A stretch of 8,187 bases of DNA from Candidatus Gastranaerophilales bacterium (GCA_947624665.1 CANQLK010000074.1:1-8187), one strand, 5' to 3'. Shown: positions 1 through 7,386, counted from the first letter of the stretch. Program-made: numbers and translations. The notes: generated from the sequence alone by a model not told the origin.

Positions 1-135
1 ACCGAAGTATTAGAGTTCCTAAAATATGACGGTACTCCGTTTACTCCCGAAGAAATTCTTGATGAAATAAAAAGAGTAGATAAACTTCAAAAAGAAAAAA
101 TTGAACTTCAAACAAACAAACATACTCATTTTTAA
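1..135 (+). CDS. korA: 2-oxoacid:ferredoxin oxidoreductase alpha subunit, C-terminal end (partial)
   Basis: The first 44 codons of the window are open from base 1 and end at TAA (133-135), so this is the 3' end of a gene that starts upstream. The visible peptide has a GTPFTPEEILDEIK stretch followed by a charged Lys/Glu-rich tail. This resembles the C-terminus of KorA-type alpha subunits, which usually end with a 'PFTPEEIL' type segment. The stronger argument is position: korB follows after only 14 bases, and alpha and beta subunits of this enzyme are usually encoded together in that order. The alpha subunit carries the pyrimidine-domain part of the thiamine diphosphate (ThDP) site. Substrate specificity (2-oxoglutarate or another 2-oxoacid) cannot be read from this fragment. 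Confidence 0.8.
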   Translation, partial: TEVLEFLKYDGTPFTPEEILDEIKRVDKLQKEKIELQTNKHTHF

Positions 136-149
136 ATAAGAGGTAAAAT

Positions 150-1004
150 ATGAAACAAATGGAAATAAATGATTATAAAGGAAAAGTAAAGCCGTCTTGG
201 TGCCCGGGGTGCGGAAATCATGCCGTATTATTGGCGCTGAAAAAAGCTATGGCGGAACTTAATTATCAAACTCACGAAACTTCAATAGTATCTGGAATAG
301 GCTGTTCAAGCAGATTTCCGTTCTTTATGTCCACATACGGATTTCATACAATACACGGAAGAGTTCTTCCCGTTGCCATTGGCTTGAAACAGGCAAAACC
401 TGAGATAAATGTTATTGCCGTAGGCGGTGACGGTGACGGCTTGAGTATCGGCGGTAATCACTTTATTCATGCGGGAAGAAAAAATCCGAATATTACTTAT
501 ATTATGATGGATAATGAAATATATGCACTTACAAAAGGTCAATGTTCGCCAACTTCCAGAGCAGGCACCATTACAAAATGCAACCCTTATGCTTGGACAG
601 CTGATAGAATTAATCCCGTGCTTATGGCTTTATCTTTTAATGCCTCCTACGTGGCAAGAGGCTATTCGGGCGACGTTAATCAGCTTGAAAAATTAATTTT
701 GGAAGGATTAAAACATAAAGGTTTTTCTTTTATCCATATTATATCTCCTTGTGTACAATACAATAAAGTTACATCATTTGAAAAAATAAAAGAAATAATA
801 AAATATCTGCCCGACAATCATGATATGACGGATAAACTAAATGCAATGAAATACGCTTTTGCCCCTGACGGCCCGTATACAGGTATTTTCTATAAGGTTG
901 AAAGACCCACTTATGAAGAAAGATTCAGCGAAGTTATTTCAAAATCAAAACAGAATATCACAGAACCCTATACAATTAAAGACGTAATAAAACAATTCCA
1001 ATAG
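150..1004 (+). CDS. korB: 2-oxoacid:ferredoxin oxidoreductase beta subunit (KorB type)
   Basis: This is the ThDP- and iron-sulfur-binding subunit of a cytoplasmic enzyme that oxidatively decarboxylates a 2-oxoacid with CoA and reduces ferredoxin. It is 284 residues long, normal for KorB. The cluster motif CPGCGNH is at residues 18-24. The conserved GIGCSSRFP (49-57) gives the third cysteine, C52, and SPCVQYN (199-205) gives the fourth, C201. The ThDP/Mg motif GDGDGLSIGGNH is at 93-104, followed by DNEIYALTKGQCSPTS (121-136), the classic 'N-x-x-Y-x-L-T-K-G-Q-x-S-P-T' block. The start is supported by AAGAGG at 138-143. All catalytic blocks are present, so it should be active with the upstream alpha subunit. 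2-Oxoglutarate is the likeliest substrate for this beta type, but that is family inference. A ferredoxin-coupled enzyme fits an anaerobic lifestyle. Confidence 0.95.
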   Translation: MKQMEINDYKGKVKPSWCPGCGNHAVLLALKKAMAELNYQTHETSIVSGIGCSSRFPFFMSTYGFHTIHGRVLPVAIGLKQAKPEINVIAVGGDGDGLSIGGNHFIHAGRKNPNITYIMMDNEIYALTKGQCSPTSRAGTITKCNPYAWTADRINPVLMALSFNASYVARGYSGDVNQLEKLILEGLKHKGFSFIHIISPCVQYNKVTSFEKIKEIIKYLPDNHDMTDKLNAMKYAFAPDGPYTGIFYKVERPTYEERFSEVISKSKQNITEPYTIKDVIKQFQ

Positions 1005-1013
1005 GAGATTATA

Positions 1014-2207
1014 ATGACAAAAACAAGAAGGATAATATTAACGGTTCTCGCATTAATCGGACTGGCATTGTCAATAGAATTGTGTGTTGTGTATTACAAT
1101 GCCAATTTCGCGGTAAATGCACATCCGAGTATTTGCGCCATTAATGATATGGTTGATTGTGACAGTGTCGCAAGAACTTCATATTCTCAATTCTTCGGAA
1201 TACCGCTTTCTTTATGGGGAGTATTGTTATATTTTATATTCCTTTTCCTTACTTATGTTGATAAACTTAAAAATATTAAATTCTTGGGATTCTTAAATGT
1301 ATTTAAAAATCCTTTGGCTTATATTTTTTCAATCGGATTATTTTCTTTTATTATGTCAATGATTTTGGGTTGTATTTCTGTATTTAAAATCAATTCAATA
1401 TGTATATTCTGTTTTATGACTTATTTTACAAACTTATTAATAGCCATAACAGCCAAAACAAAAGATTATTCGGTTATAGGCAGCTTTAAGCAGAGTATTA
1501 TTGATTTTATCGATGCTTTAAAAATTAAAAAATATGCATTTTGGTTCTCGTTAATATTGTTGGCTTGTATATCGGTATTAGTATATACAAGTGTTTCAAA
1601 TGTATTATCGCCTCAGATTGCAAAACAAATAGAATTCAAAAATCAGAGTAAATATTACAAAGGAATTGTTAACGGAAATGAAATGGGCCCGAAAGATGCA
1701 AACGTTATTGTTAACGAATATATGGACTTTAATTGCCCCAGATGTTTAATGGCACATATATATTTGCATAGAATTGTAGATGAATTTGAAAATGTAAAAG
1801 TAGTTCAACATAATTTACCGTTGGAAAAGGCTTGTAATCATAATATGCAAAGTGAAGGTCATAAAAATTCCTGCTTGAAAACAAGTTATGCATTGGCTGC
1901 CGCTAAACAAAATATGTATTGGGAAATGGCGGATATTTTGTTTATAGAAAATCCCGAAAATGAAAAAGAAATATTGGAAAAAGCCAGATTACTTGACTTT
2001 GATATTAAAAAACTTAAAGATGATGCAAACAGTGAAGAAGTTAAACAGGAGATACAAGATTCTGTTAAAAATGCTGACAGTAATGAAATTGTCGGAACTC
2101 CCACTTTAATAATCGGTATTAATAAAATTTTGGGAGTCGGAACATATCCTGAATTTAAAGAAAAAATTATAGAATTGGGCGGGATAGAAAAAGAAAATCA
2201 TGGATAA
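1014..2207 (+). CDS. Vitamin K epoxide reductase (VKOR) - thioredoxin-like fusion protein
   Basis: A membrane enzyme that makes disulfide bonds in exported proteins and passes the electrons to a quinone, combining the DsbB and DsbA roles in one 397-residue chain. The N-terminal VKOR domain (about 7-146) has helices near 7-29, 62-80, 100-120 and 124-146. It carries the loop cysteine pair C41 and C49, followed by a conserved SYSQFFGIPLS stretch (56-66), and the quinone-proximal pair C130-I-F-C133. A fifth helix (about 174-194) leads to a thioredoxin-fold domain (about 215-390) with active site CPRC (241-244), cis-proline loop VGTPT (360-364, P363) and an extra cysteine pair C274/C287. This matches the five-helix VKOR-Trx layout known from cyanobacteria, with the thioredoxin domain expected in the periplasm. 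The start has AGGAG at 1003-1007, overlapping the korB stop codon. It overlaps queH by 8 bases, so both lie in the korAB operon. Confidence 0.93.
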   Translation: MTKTRRIILTVLALIGLALSIELCVVYYNANFAVNAHPSICAINDMVDCDSVARTSYSQFFGIPLSLWGVLLYFIFLFLTYVDKLKNIKFLGFLNVFKNPLAYIFSIGLFSFIMSMILGCISVFKINSICIFCFMTYFTNLLIAITAKTKDYSVIGSFKQSIIDFIDALKIKKYAFWFSLILLACISVLVYTSVSNVLSPQIAKQIEFKNQSKYYKGIVNGNEMGPKDANVIVNEYMDFNCPRCLMAHIYLHRIVDEFENVKVVQHNLPLEKACNHNMQSEGHKNSCLKTSYALAAAKQNMYWEMADILFIENPENEKEILEKARLLDFDIKKLKDDANSEEVKQEIQDSVKNADSNEIVGTPTLIIGINKILGVGTYPEFKEKIIELGGIEKENHG

Positions 2208-2736
2208 AAAAGTATTGGTTCATGCCTGTTGTGCGGTATGCAGTGCTTATCCGATTGAAAAATTAAAAGAACTCGGATATGAACCCGTGTTATATTTTTT
2301 TAATCCGAATATATTTCCTCCCGATGAGTTTTACAGACGTTTAGAAGAATTAGAAAAATATTGCACTAAAAAGAATGTTGAATTAATTGTAGAGAAACAG
2401 GATTCATCAGATTGGTATAACGCTGTATCAGGCATGGAAAATGAGCCTGAAGGCGGCAAAAGATGTGCAAGATGTTTTGAATACAGGCTTCTATTTACTG
2501 TTCTAAAAGCATTTCAATTGGAGTATCAATATTTTACAACTACATTAACGGTAAGTCCGCATAAGAATTCAAAAGTTATTTTTGAAATAGCCAAAGAACT
2601 TGCAAAAAAATATGAGCTTACATTTGTCGACATTGATTTTAAAAAGCAGGACGGGTTCTTAAAAACAATGAAAATCGCAAAAGAAGAAAATTTCTACAGA
2701 CAGAATTATTGCGGTTGCGAGTTCAGTATATTTTAG
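2200..2736 (+). CDS. queH: Epoxyqueuosine reductase QueH
   Basis: Reduces epoxyqueuosine in tRNA to queuosine, the last step of making this wobble-base modification; QueH is the non-homologous replacement for the cobalamin enzyme QueG. The 178-residue length fits the compact QueH family. Visible signatures are HACCAVC (8-14, with C10, C11 and C14), GGKRCARCFEYRL (85-97, with C89 and C92), TTLTVSPHKNS (113-123) and a C-terminal NYCGCEFS (169-176). These conserved cysteines are the metal-cluster ligand candidates in this family. The ATG lies inside the last codons of the VKOR gene (8-base overlap). No close strong Shine-Dalgarno is visible, only a G-rich stretch near 2178-2183, so translation is probably coupled to the upstream gene. 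Its stop overlaps that of the convergent gene on the other strand. No functional tie to VKOR or KorAB is evident beyond shared transcription. Confidence 0.95.
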   Translation: MDKKVLVHACCAVCSAYPIEKLKELGYEPVLYFFNPNIFPPDEFYRRLEELEKYCTKKNVELIVEKQDSSDWYNAVSGMENEPEGGKRCARCFEYRLLFTVLKAFQLEYQYFTTTLTVSPHKNSKVIFEIAKELAKKYELTFVDIDFKKQDGFLKTMKIAKEENFYRQNYCGCEFSIF

Positions 2737-2746
2737 AGTCCTAAAA
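2731..2746. repeat. Small perfect inverted repeat over two convergent stop codons
   Basis: TTTTAG (2731-2736) and CTAAAA (2741-2746) are perfect inverted copies around a 4-base centre. The left arm contains the queH TAG and the complement of the opposing gene's TAA. Six mostly A-T pairs make a weak hairpin. On the plus strand no T-run follows, so I do not call it a terminator. It may simply follow from two convergent stops meeting in AT-rich DNA. Confidence 0.4.
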
Positions 2747-3152
2747 CAGACTTGTTACTTTTACCTAAAATATCAAGTCCGCTTAAGGAAGAAGTTTGAC
2801 CTTGGCTCAAACCTCTGTATTCCAGAACTGTCGTTTCAAATTCTGATTTTATGGCATTATAATCAGAATTATTTTGATATTCTTCTTGCAGTTCATTAAG
2901 CCGAAGTTGGATTTTTTGAATTATTGACTCAATGTATTCGTTATCGGAAACGGAAATTCCCAATTGTGACGCTATAAATTTCAGTTTGGTAAAGATATTT
3001 TCTAAATTTTTATCTGCTCCCGAAGTTTCAGTCTTTTTAATCTCTTTTTCTTCAACTTTGCTTTCTTCTTTTTTCTCTTTTTCTGTTGAAGAAGATACTT
3101 TAACTTCGTAGTTTAATGAATTAAATCCCGAAATAGAATTAATATATACCAT
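2733..3152 (-). CDS. Unrecognised 139-residue protein, charged and helical
   Basis: I do not recognise this gene. The N-terminus (1-20) is rich in Ser, Asn, Tyr and hydrophobic residues (YINSISGFNSLNYEV). A low-complexity Lys/Glu/Ser/Thr linker spans about 21-47, and residues 48-115 look like amphipathic, possibly coiled-coil helices. The tail (116-139) is Ser/Gly/Leu-rich. There is no signal peptide, membrane segment or cysteine. Coding is supported by a Shine-Dalgarno AGAGG (forward 3158-3162) five bases before the ATG, and by occupation of an otherwise empty stretch. A weak possible promoter is TTGTAA (forward 3207-3212) with TAATAA (forward 3185-3190), 16 bases apart, which is poor evidence in DNA this AT-rich. 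The gene is convergent with queH, their stops overlap by 4 bases, and it diverges from the glycosyltransferase gene. An adaptor or secreted-effector-like role is possible but unsupported. Confidence 0.7.
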   Translation of the reverse strand: MVYINSISGFNSLNYEVKVSSSTEKEKKEESKVEEKEIKKTETSGADKNLENIFTKLKFIASQLGISVSDNEYIESIIQKIQLRLNELQEEYQNNSDYNAIKSEFETTVLEYRGLSQGQTSSLSGLDILGKSNKSVLGL

Positions 3153-3267
3153 AAATTCCTCTTTTTTTATGTTTATCGGGTTTTTTATTAAAAACTTTAG
3201 TCATTTTTACAAAAATTAATATTAAATAAAATTACTATATTAAATAAATATTTCCCTGAACGGCTTA

Positions 3268-3296
3268 TTGAATAAAAACTTTTTTTTCTGTATATT
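3268..3296 (+). promoter_or_regulatory. Putative sigma70-type promoter for the glycosyltransferase-exporter unit
   Basis: TTGAAT (3268-3273) and TATATT (3291-3296) are separated by 17 bases, the optimal spacing, with A- and T-tracts in the spacer. They match the -35 and -10 consensus at four and five of six positions. The predicted start near 3303 gives a leader of about 45 bases before the ATG at 3349. The region is very AT-rich, so chance matches are possible. Confidence 0.5.
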
Positions 3297-3328
3297 CATA
3301 AAATAATGCAAGTTTTAAATATAATTTT

Positions 3329-3335
3329 AAGGTGA
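3329..3335 (+). promoter_or_regulatory. Ribosome binding site with long spacing
   Basis: AAGGTGA is the only good Shine-Dalgarno before the glycosyltransferase gene, but 13 bases separate it from the ATG at 3349. That is longer than the 5-9 bases seen at its neighbours. I see no alternative ATG, GTG or TTG in frame at the usual distance, so the ATG at 3349 stands. Initiation may be less efficient than at the other genes. Confidence 0.45.
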
Positions 3336-3348
3336 TTTATAATAATAT

Positions 3349-4299
3349 ATGTTTGAACAAAATTATAAGAATTTTGCTGATTCGAAATTAATCAATTATA
3401 GTTTGGTAAAATATAATGAAAGAAATGAAGTTGATAATCCGAAGGTTTCTATAATTGTTCCCGTCTATAATGCAGGTGAATATATTCAAAGGTGTATGCA
3501 TTATCTTGTTATGCAGTCTGTAAAAGACATTGAAATAATAGTTGTCAATGACGGTTCAACGGATAATTCCATGGAATATGTTCAAAAACTTTCAAAAATC
3601 GATAAAAGAATTAAAATAATTAATCAGGAAAATAAACTTCAAGGTTCTGCAAGAAACAACGGACTAAACCACGCAAAAGGAGAATACATAGGCTTCTGCG
3701 ACGCAGATGACTTCGTTGATTATGAATATTATGAAACTCTATACAATACTGCAAAAAAATATAATTCCGATATAGCACTTGCTGAATATGTCAGAGTCGG
3801 TACTAATAAATTTAAACCCCGTCTTAATATTGATTTGGAAGCCGTTTATGAAAATATTATCGATAAAATTAATATTTGTAAACAAAATAAAAATGAATGT
3901 CCTACAAATAAAATATATCGGACTGATTTTTTAAGAAAAAATCATATACTCTTTCCAGAAGCTATGTATTGTGAAGATAAACTGTTTTCAATAAAAGCCG
4001 TCTATTATGCAGATAAAATATCAACAGCTCCTAACGTAAGATACTATTACTGGGAAAATCCCAATTCCACGGTTAACTCCAAAAAAACAATAAAGCATAT
4101 TAAGGATAAAATAAAAGCAAAACAGGACGTTTTAGCCTTCGTTAAAGAAAAAAATATTCCCGTAGAAAATTGGTATTTTAAAGCAGAAAAAAAACGCTAC
4201 GGTTTGTTCCGTTTTCCATTTATTATTGTAAAACAAAGCACTGAGTCGGAAAAAATATTTCTATTCGGTATCATACCTCTTTATGAAAAATGTTATTAA
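3349..4299 (+). CDS. Family 2 glycosyltransferase
   Basis: An inverting GT-A glycosyltransferase that moves a sugar from a nucleotide-sugar donor to an acceptor, most likely at the inner face of the cytoplasmic membrane. The 316 residues open with VSIIVPVYNAGEYI (33-46). VVNDGSTDNS (65-74) is the nucleotide-binding part and ARNNGL (101-106) is the usual 'ARN-x-G' segment. CDADDFVD (117-124) carries the DXD metal and donor motif. YCED (207-210) supplies the likely catalytic base region. There is no membrane helix. The short C-terminal tail LFGIIPLYEKCY (305-316) resembles a small tail I associate with other polysaccharide and LPS glycosyltransferases. Donor and acceptor cannot be read. The ABC exporter gene starts 38 bases downstream on the same strand, suggesting a role in building an exported glycolipid or surface polysaccharide such as an LPS core. 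Confidence 0.93.
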   Translation: MFEQNYKNFADSKLINYSLVKYNERNEVDNPKVSIIVPVYNAGEYIQRCMHYLVMQSVKDIEIIVVNDGSTDNSMEYVQKLSKIDKRIKIINQENKLQGSARNNGLNHAKGEYIGFCDADDFVDYEYYETLYNTAKKYNSDIALAEYVRVGTNKFKPRLNIDLEAVYENIIDKINICKQNKNECPTNKIYRTDFLRKNHILFPEAMYCEDKLFSIKAVYYADKISTAPNVRYYYWENPNSTVNSKKTIKHIKDKIKAKQDVLAFVKEKNIPVENWYFKAEKKRYGLFRFPFIIVKQSTESEKIFLFGIIPLYEKCY

Positions 4300-4337
4300 T
4301 ATCTTTGATTGATATATAATAAAATTAGGATAAGTAT

Positions 4338-6140
4338 ATGACAATAAAAGAAATATTTGATATAAAGACGATAATTAACAAAATAAAGACCTCACAAGCA
4401 TTTGTGAATTATTCAAGAATACTGCCTTATGTAAAACCTTATGCATTCAGAGCATTATTGGCAATGGTAATATGTATTCCCATTGGTGGTTTGGATGCGG
4501 TTATTGCATTGTCCTTGAAACCATATATGGATTTGGTTATGGTTGAAAAGACAATTGAATCACCTTGGTATATACCTTTTGGAATAGTTGCATTTACAAT
4601 TATTCAGGGACTTTTAAATTATATGGCATTATATTTAAATACCTGGGTCGGCGGAAAAATTACTAATGACCTCAAAATGTCACTGTATAAAAAAATGCTG
4701 ACTTTTGAAACCTCATATTTTGATAAGAAGAAGTCCGGAGATATAGTGTTCAGATTTAATAATGATGCGGATTGTGCTTGTAACGGTCTTTTGGTTAATC
4801 TGAAAGTCTTTGTTTCCAGATTGTTTTCTTCCGTATCATTAGTGTGTGTATTGTTTTATAACTCTTGGCAGCTTGCATTGATAGCTACACTCGTACTTGG
4901 TGCGGCATTCCTTCCTTTGGCTAACATGCGAAAAAGAATTAATGATGTTATGAAAAAATCCGTCAGTGCGGGTTCTGCCGTCATAACTGCTTATAATGAA
5001 ACATTCGCAGGAAACAAAACCATTACTTCCTATAATCTTTCCGATAAACAGGAACAAAAATTTAATGATATTTTGAAAAATGTTTTTACTTTAAATATAA
5101 AAATGGTTCAAAGAACCTCTTGGCTTTCCCCGATGATGCATGTTATTGTTTCGGTTGGTATCGGTTTGGCTATCGGATACGGAAGCCATTTGATTTTAAC
5201 AAAGCAGATAACCTCAGGTAATTTTGTTTCATTCATTACAGCGTTAATAATGCTTTATACTCCCGTTAAAAATTTGGGAAATAATTTTAATTCGGTTCAA
5301 ATGTCTTTTATGGCAATAGAACGTGTTTTCGCCGTTTTGGATACAAAACCTAAAATATCGGATAAAGAAAACTCAAAATCTTTAAATACGTTTGAGAATT
5401 CCATTAGGTTTGAAAATGTTTGTTTTGAATATGTAAAAAATAAACCGGTATTAAAAAATATTAACCTTGAAGTAAAAAAAGGTGAAACTATTGCTCTTGT
5501 CGGGAATTCCGGTGGCGGTAAATCTACTATGGTTTCTTTAATACCCAGATTCTATGATATAACTTCAGGCAGCATTAAAATTGACGGAGTTGATATCAGA
5601 GATTATAAACTGTTTGATTTAAGAAAAAATATTTCGGTCGTTTTTCAGGATAATTTCTTATTTTCAGGCACAATAAAAGAAAACATTCTTTTAGGTAAAT
5701 TCGATGCAACTGATGACGAAATATATAATGCATTAAAAATGGCATATCTTGAAGGCTATGTCAATAATTTGAAAGACGGTTTAAATACACAAATCGGTGA
5801 AAGAGGAATATTGTTATCAGGTGGTCAAAAACAGCGTGTTGCAATAGCAAGAGCTTTTATTAAAAATGCTCCCATCGTAATACTTGATGAAGCAACTTCC
5901 GCTCTTGATAATAAATCTGAAGCAGTCGTTCAAAAAGCTATAGATAATTTAATGCAGGATAAAACAGTATTCGTAATTGCACACAGACTTTCAACAATCC
6001 AAAATGCCCATAGAATTGCGGTTATAAATGAAGGAAATCTGGTTGAACTCGGTACGCACGAAGAATTAATGCAGATTGAAAACGGTAAATATAAAACTTT
6101 ATATGAAATGCAATTTAAAAAACATCCTGTAGGTGTGTAA
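4338..6140 (+). CDS. msbA: MsbA-like ABC exporter, fused permease and ATPase
   Basis: A 600-residue half-transporter expected to work as a homodimer in the inner membrane, flipping a lipid or lipid-linked glycan with ATP. The transmembrane domain (about 30-330) has six candidate helices near 38-60, 78-100, 155-175, 176-197, 265-287 and 292-312. The ATPase domain (about 355-595) is complete: Walker A GNSGGGKST (389-397), Q-loop Q437, signature LSGGQ (493-497), Walker B VILDEAT with E518, D-loop SALD (521-524) and switch histidine H549. The 'YFDKKKSGDIVFRFNNDAD' region (127-145) is typical of MsbA/lipid exporters. AGGA (4327-4330) lies 7 bases before the ATG. A perfect TATAAT (4315-4320) upstream lacks a convincing -35, so co-transcription with the glycosyltransferase is favoured. 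Lipid A transport is the leading guess; multidrug or polysaccharide export cannot be excluded. One base separates its stop from the convergent gene. Confidence 0.9.
   Translation: MTIKEIFDIKTIINKIKTSQAFVNYSRILPYVKPYAFRALLAMVICIPIGGLDAVIALSLKPYMDLVMVEKTIESPWYIPFGIVAFTIIQGLLNYMALYLNTWVGGKITNDLKMSLYKKMLTFETSYFDKKKSGDIVFRFNNDADCACNGLLVNLKVFVSRLFSSVSLVCVLFYNSWQLALIATLVLGAAFLPLANMRKRINDVMKKSVSAGSAVITAYNETFAGNKTITSYNLSDKQEQKFNDILKNVFTLNIKMVQRTSWLSPMMHVIVSVGIGLAIGYGSHLILTKQITSGNFVSFITALIMLYTPVKNLGNNFNSVQMSFMAIERVFAVLDTKPKISDKENSKSLNTFENSIRFENVCFEYVKNKPVLKNINLEVKKGETIALVGNSGGGKSTMVSLIPRFYDITSGSIKIDGVDIRDYKLFDLRKNISVVFQDNFLFSGTIKENILLGKFDATDDEIYNALKMAYLEGYVNNLKDGLNTQIGERGILLSGGQKQRVAIARAFIKNAPIVILDEATSALDNKSEAVVQKAIDNLMQDKTVFVIAHRLSTIQNAHRIAVINEGNLVELGTHEELMQIENGKYKTLYEMQFKKHPVGV
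6117..6136 (-). terminator. Putative intrinsic terminator on the minus strand, inside the exporter gene's 3' end
   Basis: Read on the minus strand, ACACC (6136-6132), a 4-base loop and GGAUGU (6127-6122) form a five-pair stem with one bulged base. A run of U follows directly (6121-6117). The position is 6 bases past the stop codon of the 6142-7377 gene, where its transcript should end. The stem is short and bulged, so it may be a weak terminator. It would not act on the plus strand, where the nearest T-run (6149-6155) is about 13 bases from the stem. Confidence 0.35.
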
Positions 6141-6141
6141 T

Positions 6142-7377
6142 TTAGATTATTTTTTTATTTCTTACAACTAATGCATTATTTATACTTACTGAATTTTTTA
6201 AATCGCTGCCCGATAAAATTGTTCCGTCAACGTACATAACGGTTGAACTGCCTCCGTCAAGATTTATTGCTTCGTAGCAGCCTAAATCTTTCATAATTTT
6301 TGCAAGTTCAAAAAGAGTGACGCCTGTTGAACCTTCTTTTCTTCCTTCAACCGTAACCATAATTAATACGTTATCCCGAGTGTAACCCACTGCCGTTCTG
6401 GGATTTCTTCCCGTTATTGCATTTAATTTCTGGTCGGCTGCATCAACAAATATGTTCCCTGTTTTTAATAAATACGGCCCTCCGCTTATAATGTGCTTCG
6501 CTCCAAGCATATTTGGTGTCATATTATAGTTTATTTCTACCTTATCTCCGACTTTGAAGGCTTTTAATTTTGCGTAAGAACCTGTTATAACACATCCTTT
6601 TTCGGGTATTGTTGATGATTTATCCGAAATTGCGGTTATAATATTATCATCTATTGTAATATGTCTGCTTCCTGCTTTTGTTATCGGTGATTTTTCGCCC
6701 CAAATCTTTGTGTACATTAAAATGTCTGCAAATAACATTCGTGGTTGATTTATATTATTTACCTTTACTTTATTTTCGCCATTCTTAATGTACCCTTCAA
6801 ACGAAACTCTTGAAGATATAAAACCTTCTTCTTTTATACCTATTGCAACTCTGTCATAAATCGGGCCCGATATAATTTCATTATTTATTACCAATAATCC
6901 AAGCGGGGTCCCCGTATCCTGCTTAAAATATGTTCCGTTTACCGCAATCTTCGCACCCTTGGCTATATTATTTATTTTGCTCCTCGAATGTATTTTCCCC
7001 GACGACATTTGAGGTATTACTTCTATATCAGAATTTATATTTCGATTAATCTCCGCTACATTTACTTTTATTCTTCTTCCCTTAATGTTTTTTACAAGCT
7101 TAATATATACTATTCCGTCATCTATCTCTCTGATTTTGTTATTAGCATATTTTTTCTTTAATTCCAGGTTCCAGTTTTCTTTCAATAAAAAAAGAGCATT
7201 ATTTTGCTCTTCTTTCATAATATTCTCTTGTACATAGTAATGTATAACATTTTCATTGGCACTTATGTTCAAACCTTGCCCTGAGAAAACAGCCAATGCC
7301 ATTAACACAAATCCTAATTTCAAGACCATTTTCTCGGAACAAAATATGTTTCTTTCCGCCAGTGCTTCCGTATACAT
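6142..7377 (-). CDS. Exported phosphodiester glycosidase family (NAGPA-like, formerly DUF2233) protein
   Basis: The 411-residue protein has a hydrophobic segment (LGFVLMALAVF, 21-31) after a basic residue, suggesting a signal peptide or N-terminal anchor and extracytoplasmic location. The C-terminal two-thirds carry the marks of the fold shared with human N-acetylglucosamine-1-phosphodiester alpha-N-acetylglucosaminidase: AVNGTYF (145-151), GTPLGLL (156-162), SGGPYLL (298-304), NPRTAVGYT (325-333), VEGRKEGSTGVTLFELA (343-359) and INLDGGSSTVMYVDG (371-385). Bacterial members are thought to act on phosphodiester-linked sugars of wall or exopolysaccharide; the substrate here is unknown. Residues 40-95 match nothing I know. 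The ATG at 7377 has AAGGAA nine bases upstream. An internal ATG (M17, forward 7327-7329) would give a more classical signal peptide but has only a weak ribosome site. The gene has its own promoter and is convergent with the exporter gene. Confidence 0.9.
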   Translation of the reverse strand: MYTEALAERNIFCSEKMVLKLGFVLMALAVFSGQGLNISANENVIHYYVQENIMKEEQNNALFLLKENWNLELKKKYANNKIREIDDGIVYIKLVKNIKGRRIKVNVAEINRNINSDIEVIPQMSSGKIHSRSKINNIAKGAKIAVNGTYFKQDTGTPLGLLVINNEIISGPIYDRVAIGIKEEGFISSRVSFEGYIKNGENKVKVNNINQPRMLFADILMYTKIWGEKSPITKAGSRHITIDDNIITAISDKSSTIPEKGCVITGSYAKLKAFKVGDKVEINYNMTPNMLGAKHIISGGPYLLKTGNIFVDAADQKLNAITGRNPRTAVGYTRDNVLIMVTVEGRKEGSTGVTLFELAKIMKDLGCYEAINLDGGSSTVMYVDGTILSGSDLKNSVSINNALVVRNKKII

Positions 7378-7386
7378 TTTTTTATG

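Noticed and set aside
306..542. Minus-strand reading frame inside korB, with similar ones inside the VKOR and exporter genes
   Set aside because: These are antisense shadows of genes with clear family motifs; none has recognisable protein features.
2794..2812. Inverted repeat GTTTGA / TCAAAC as a terminator for the queH operon
   Set aside because: No T-run follows on the plus strand, and the repeat lies inside the coding sequence of the opposing gene.
4292..4320. Separate promoter for the exporter gene based on the perfect TATAAT at 4315-4320
   Set aside because: No acceptable -35 box lies 16-18 bases upstream, and the 38-base gap suits an operon. Kept only as a remark in the gene entry.
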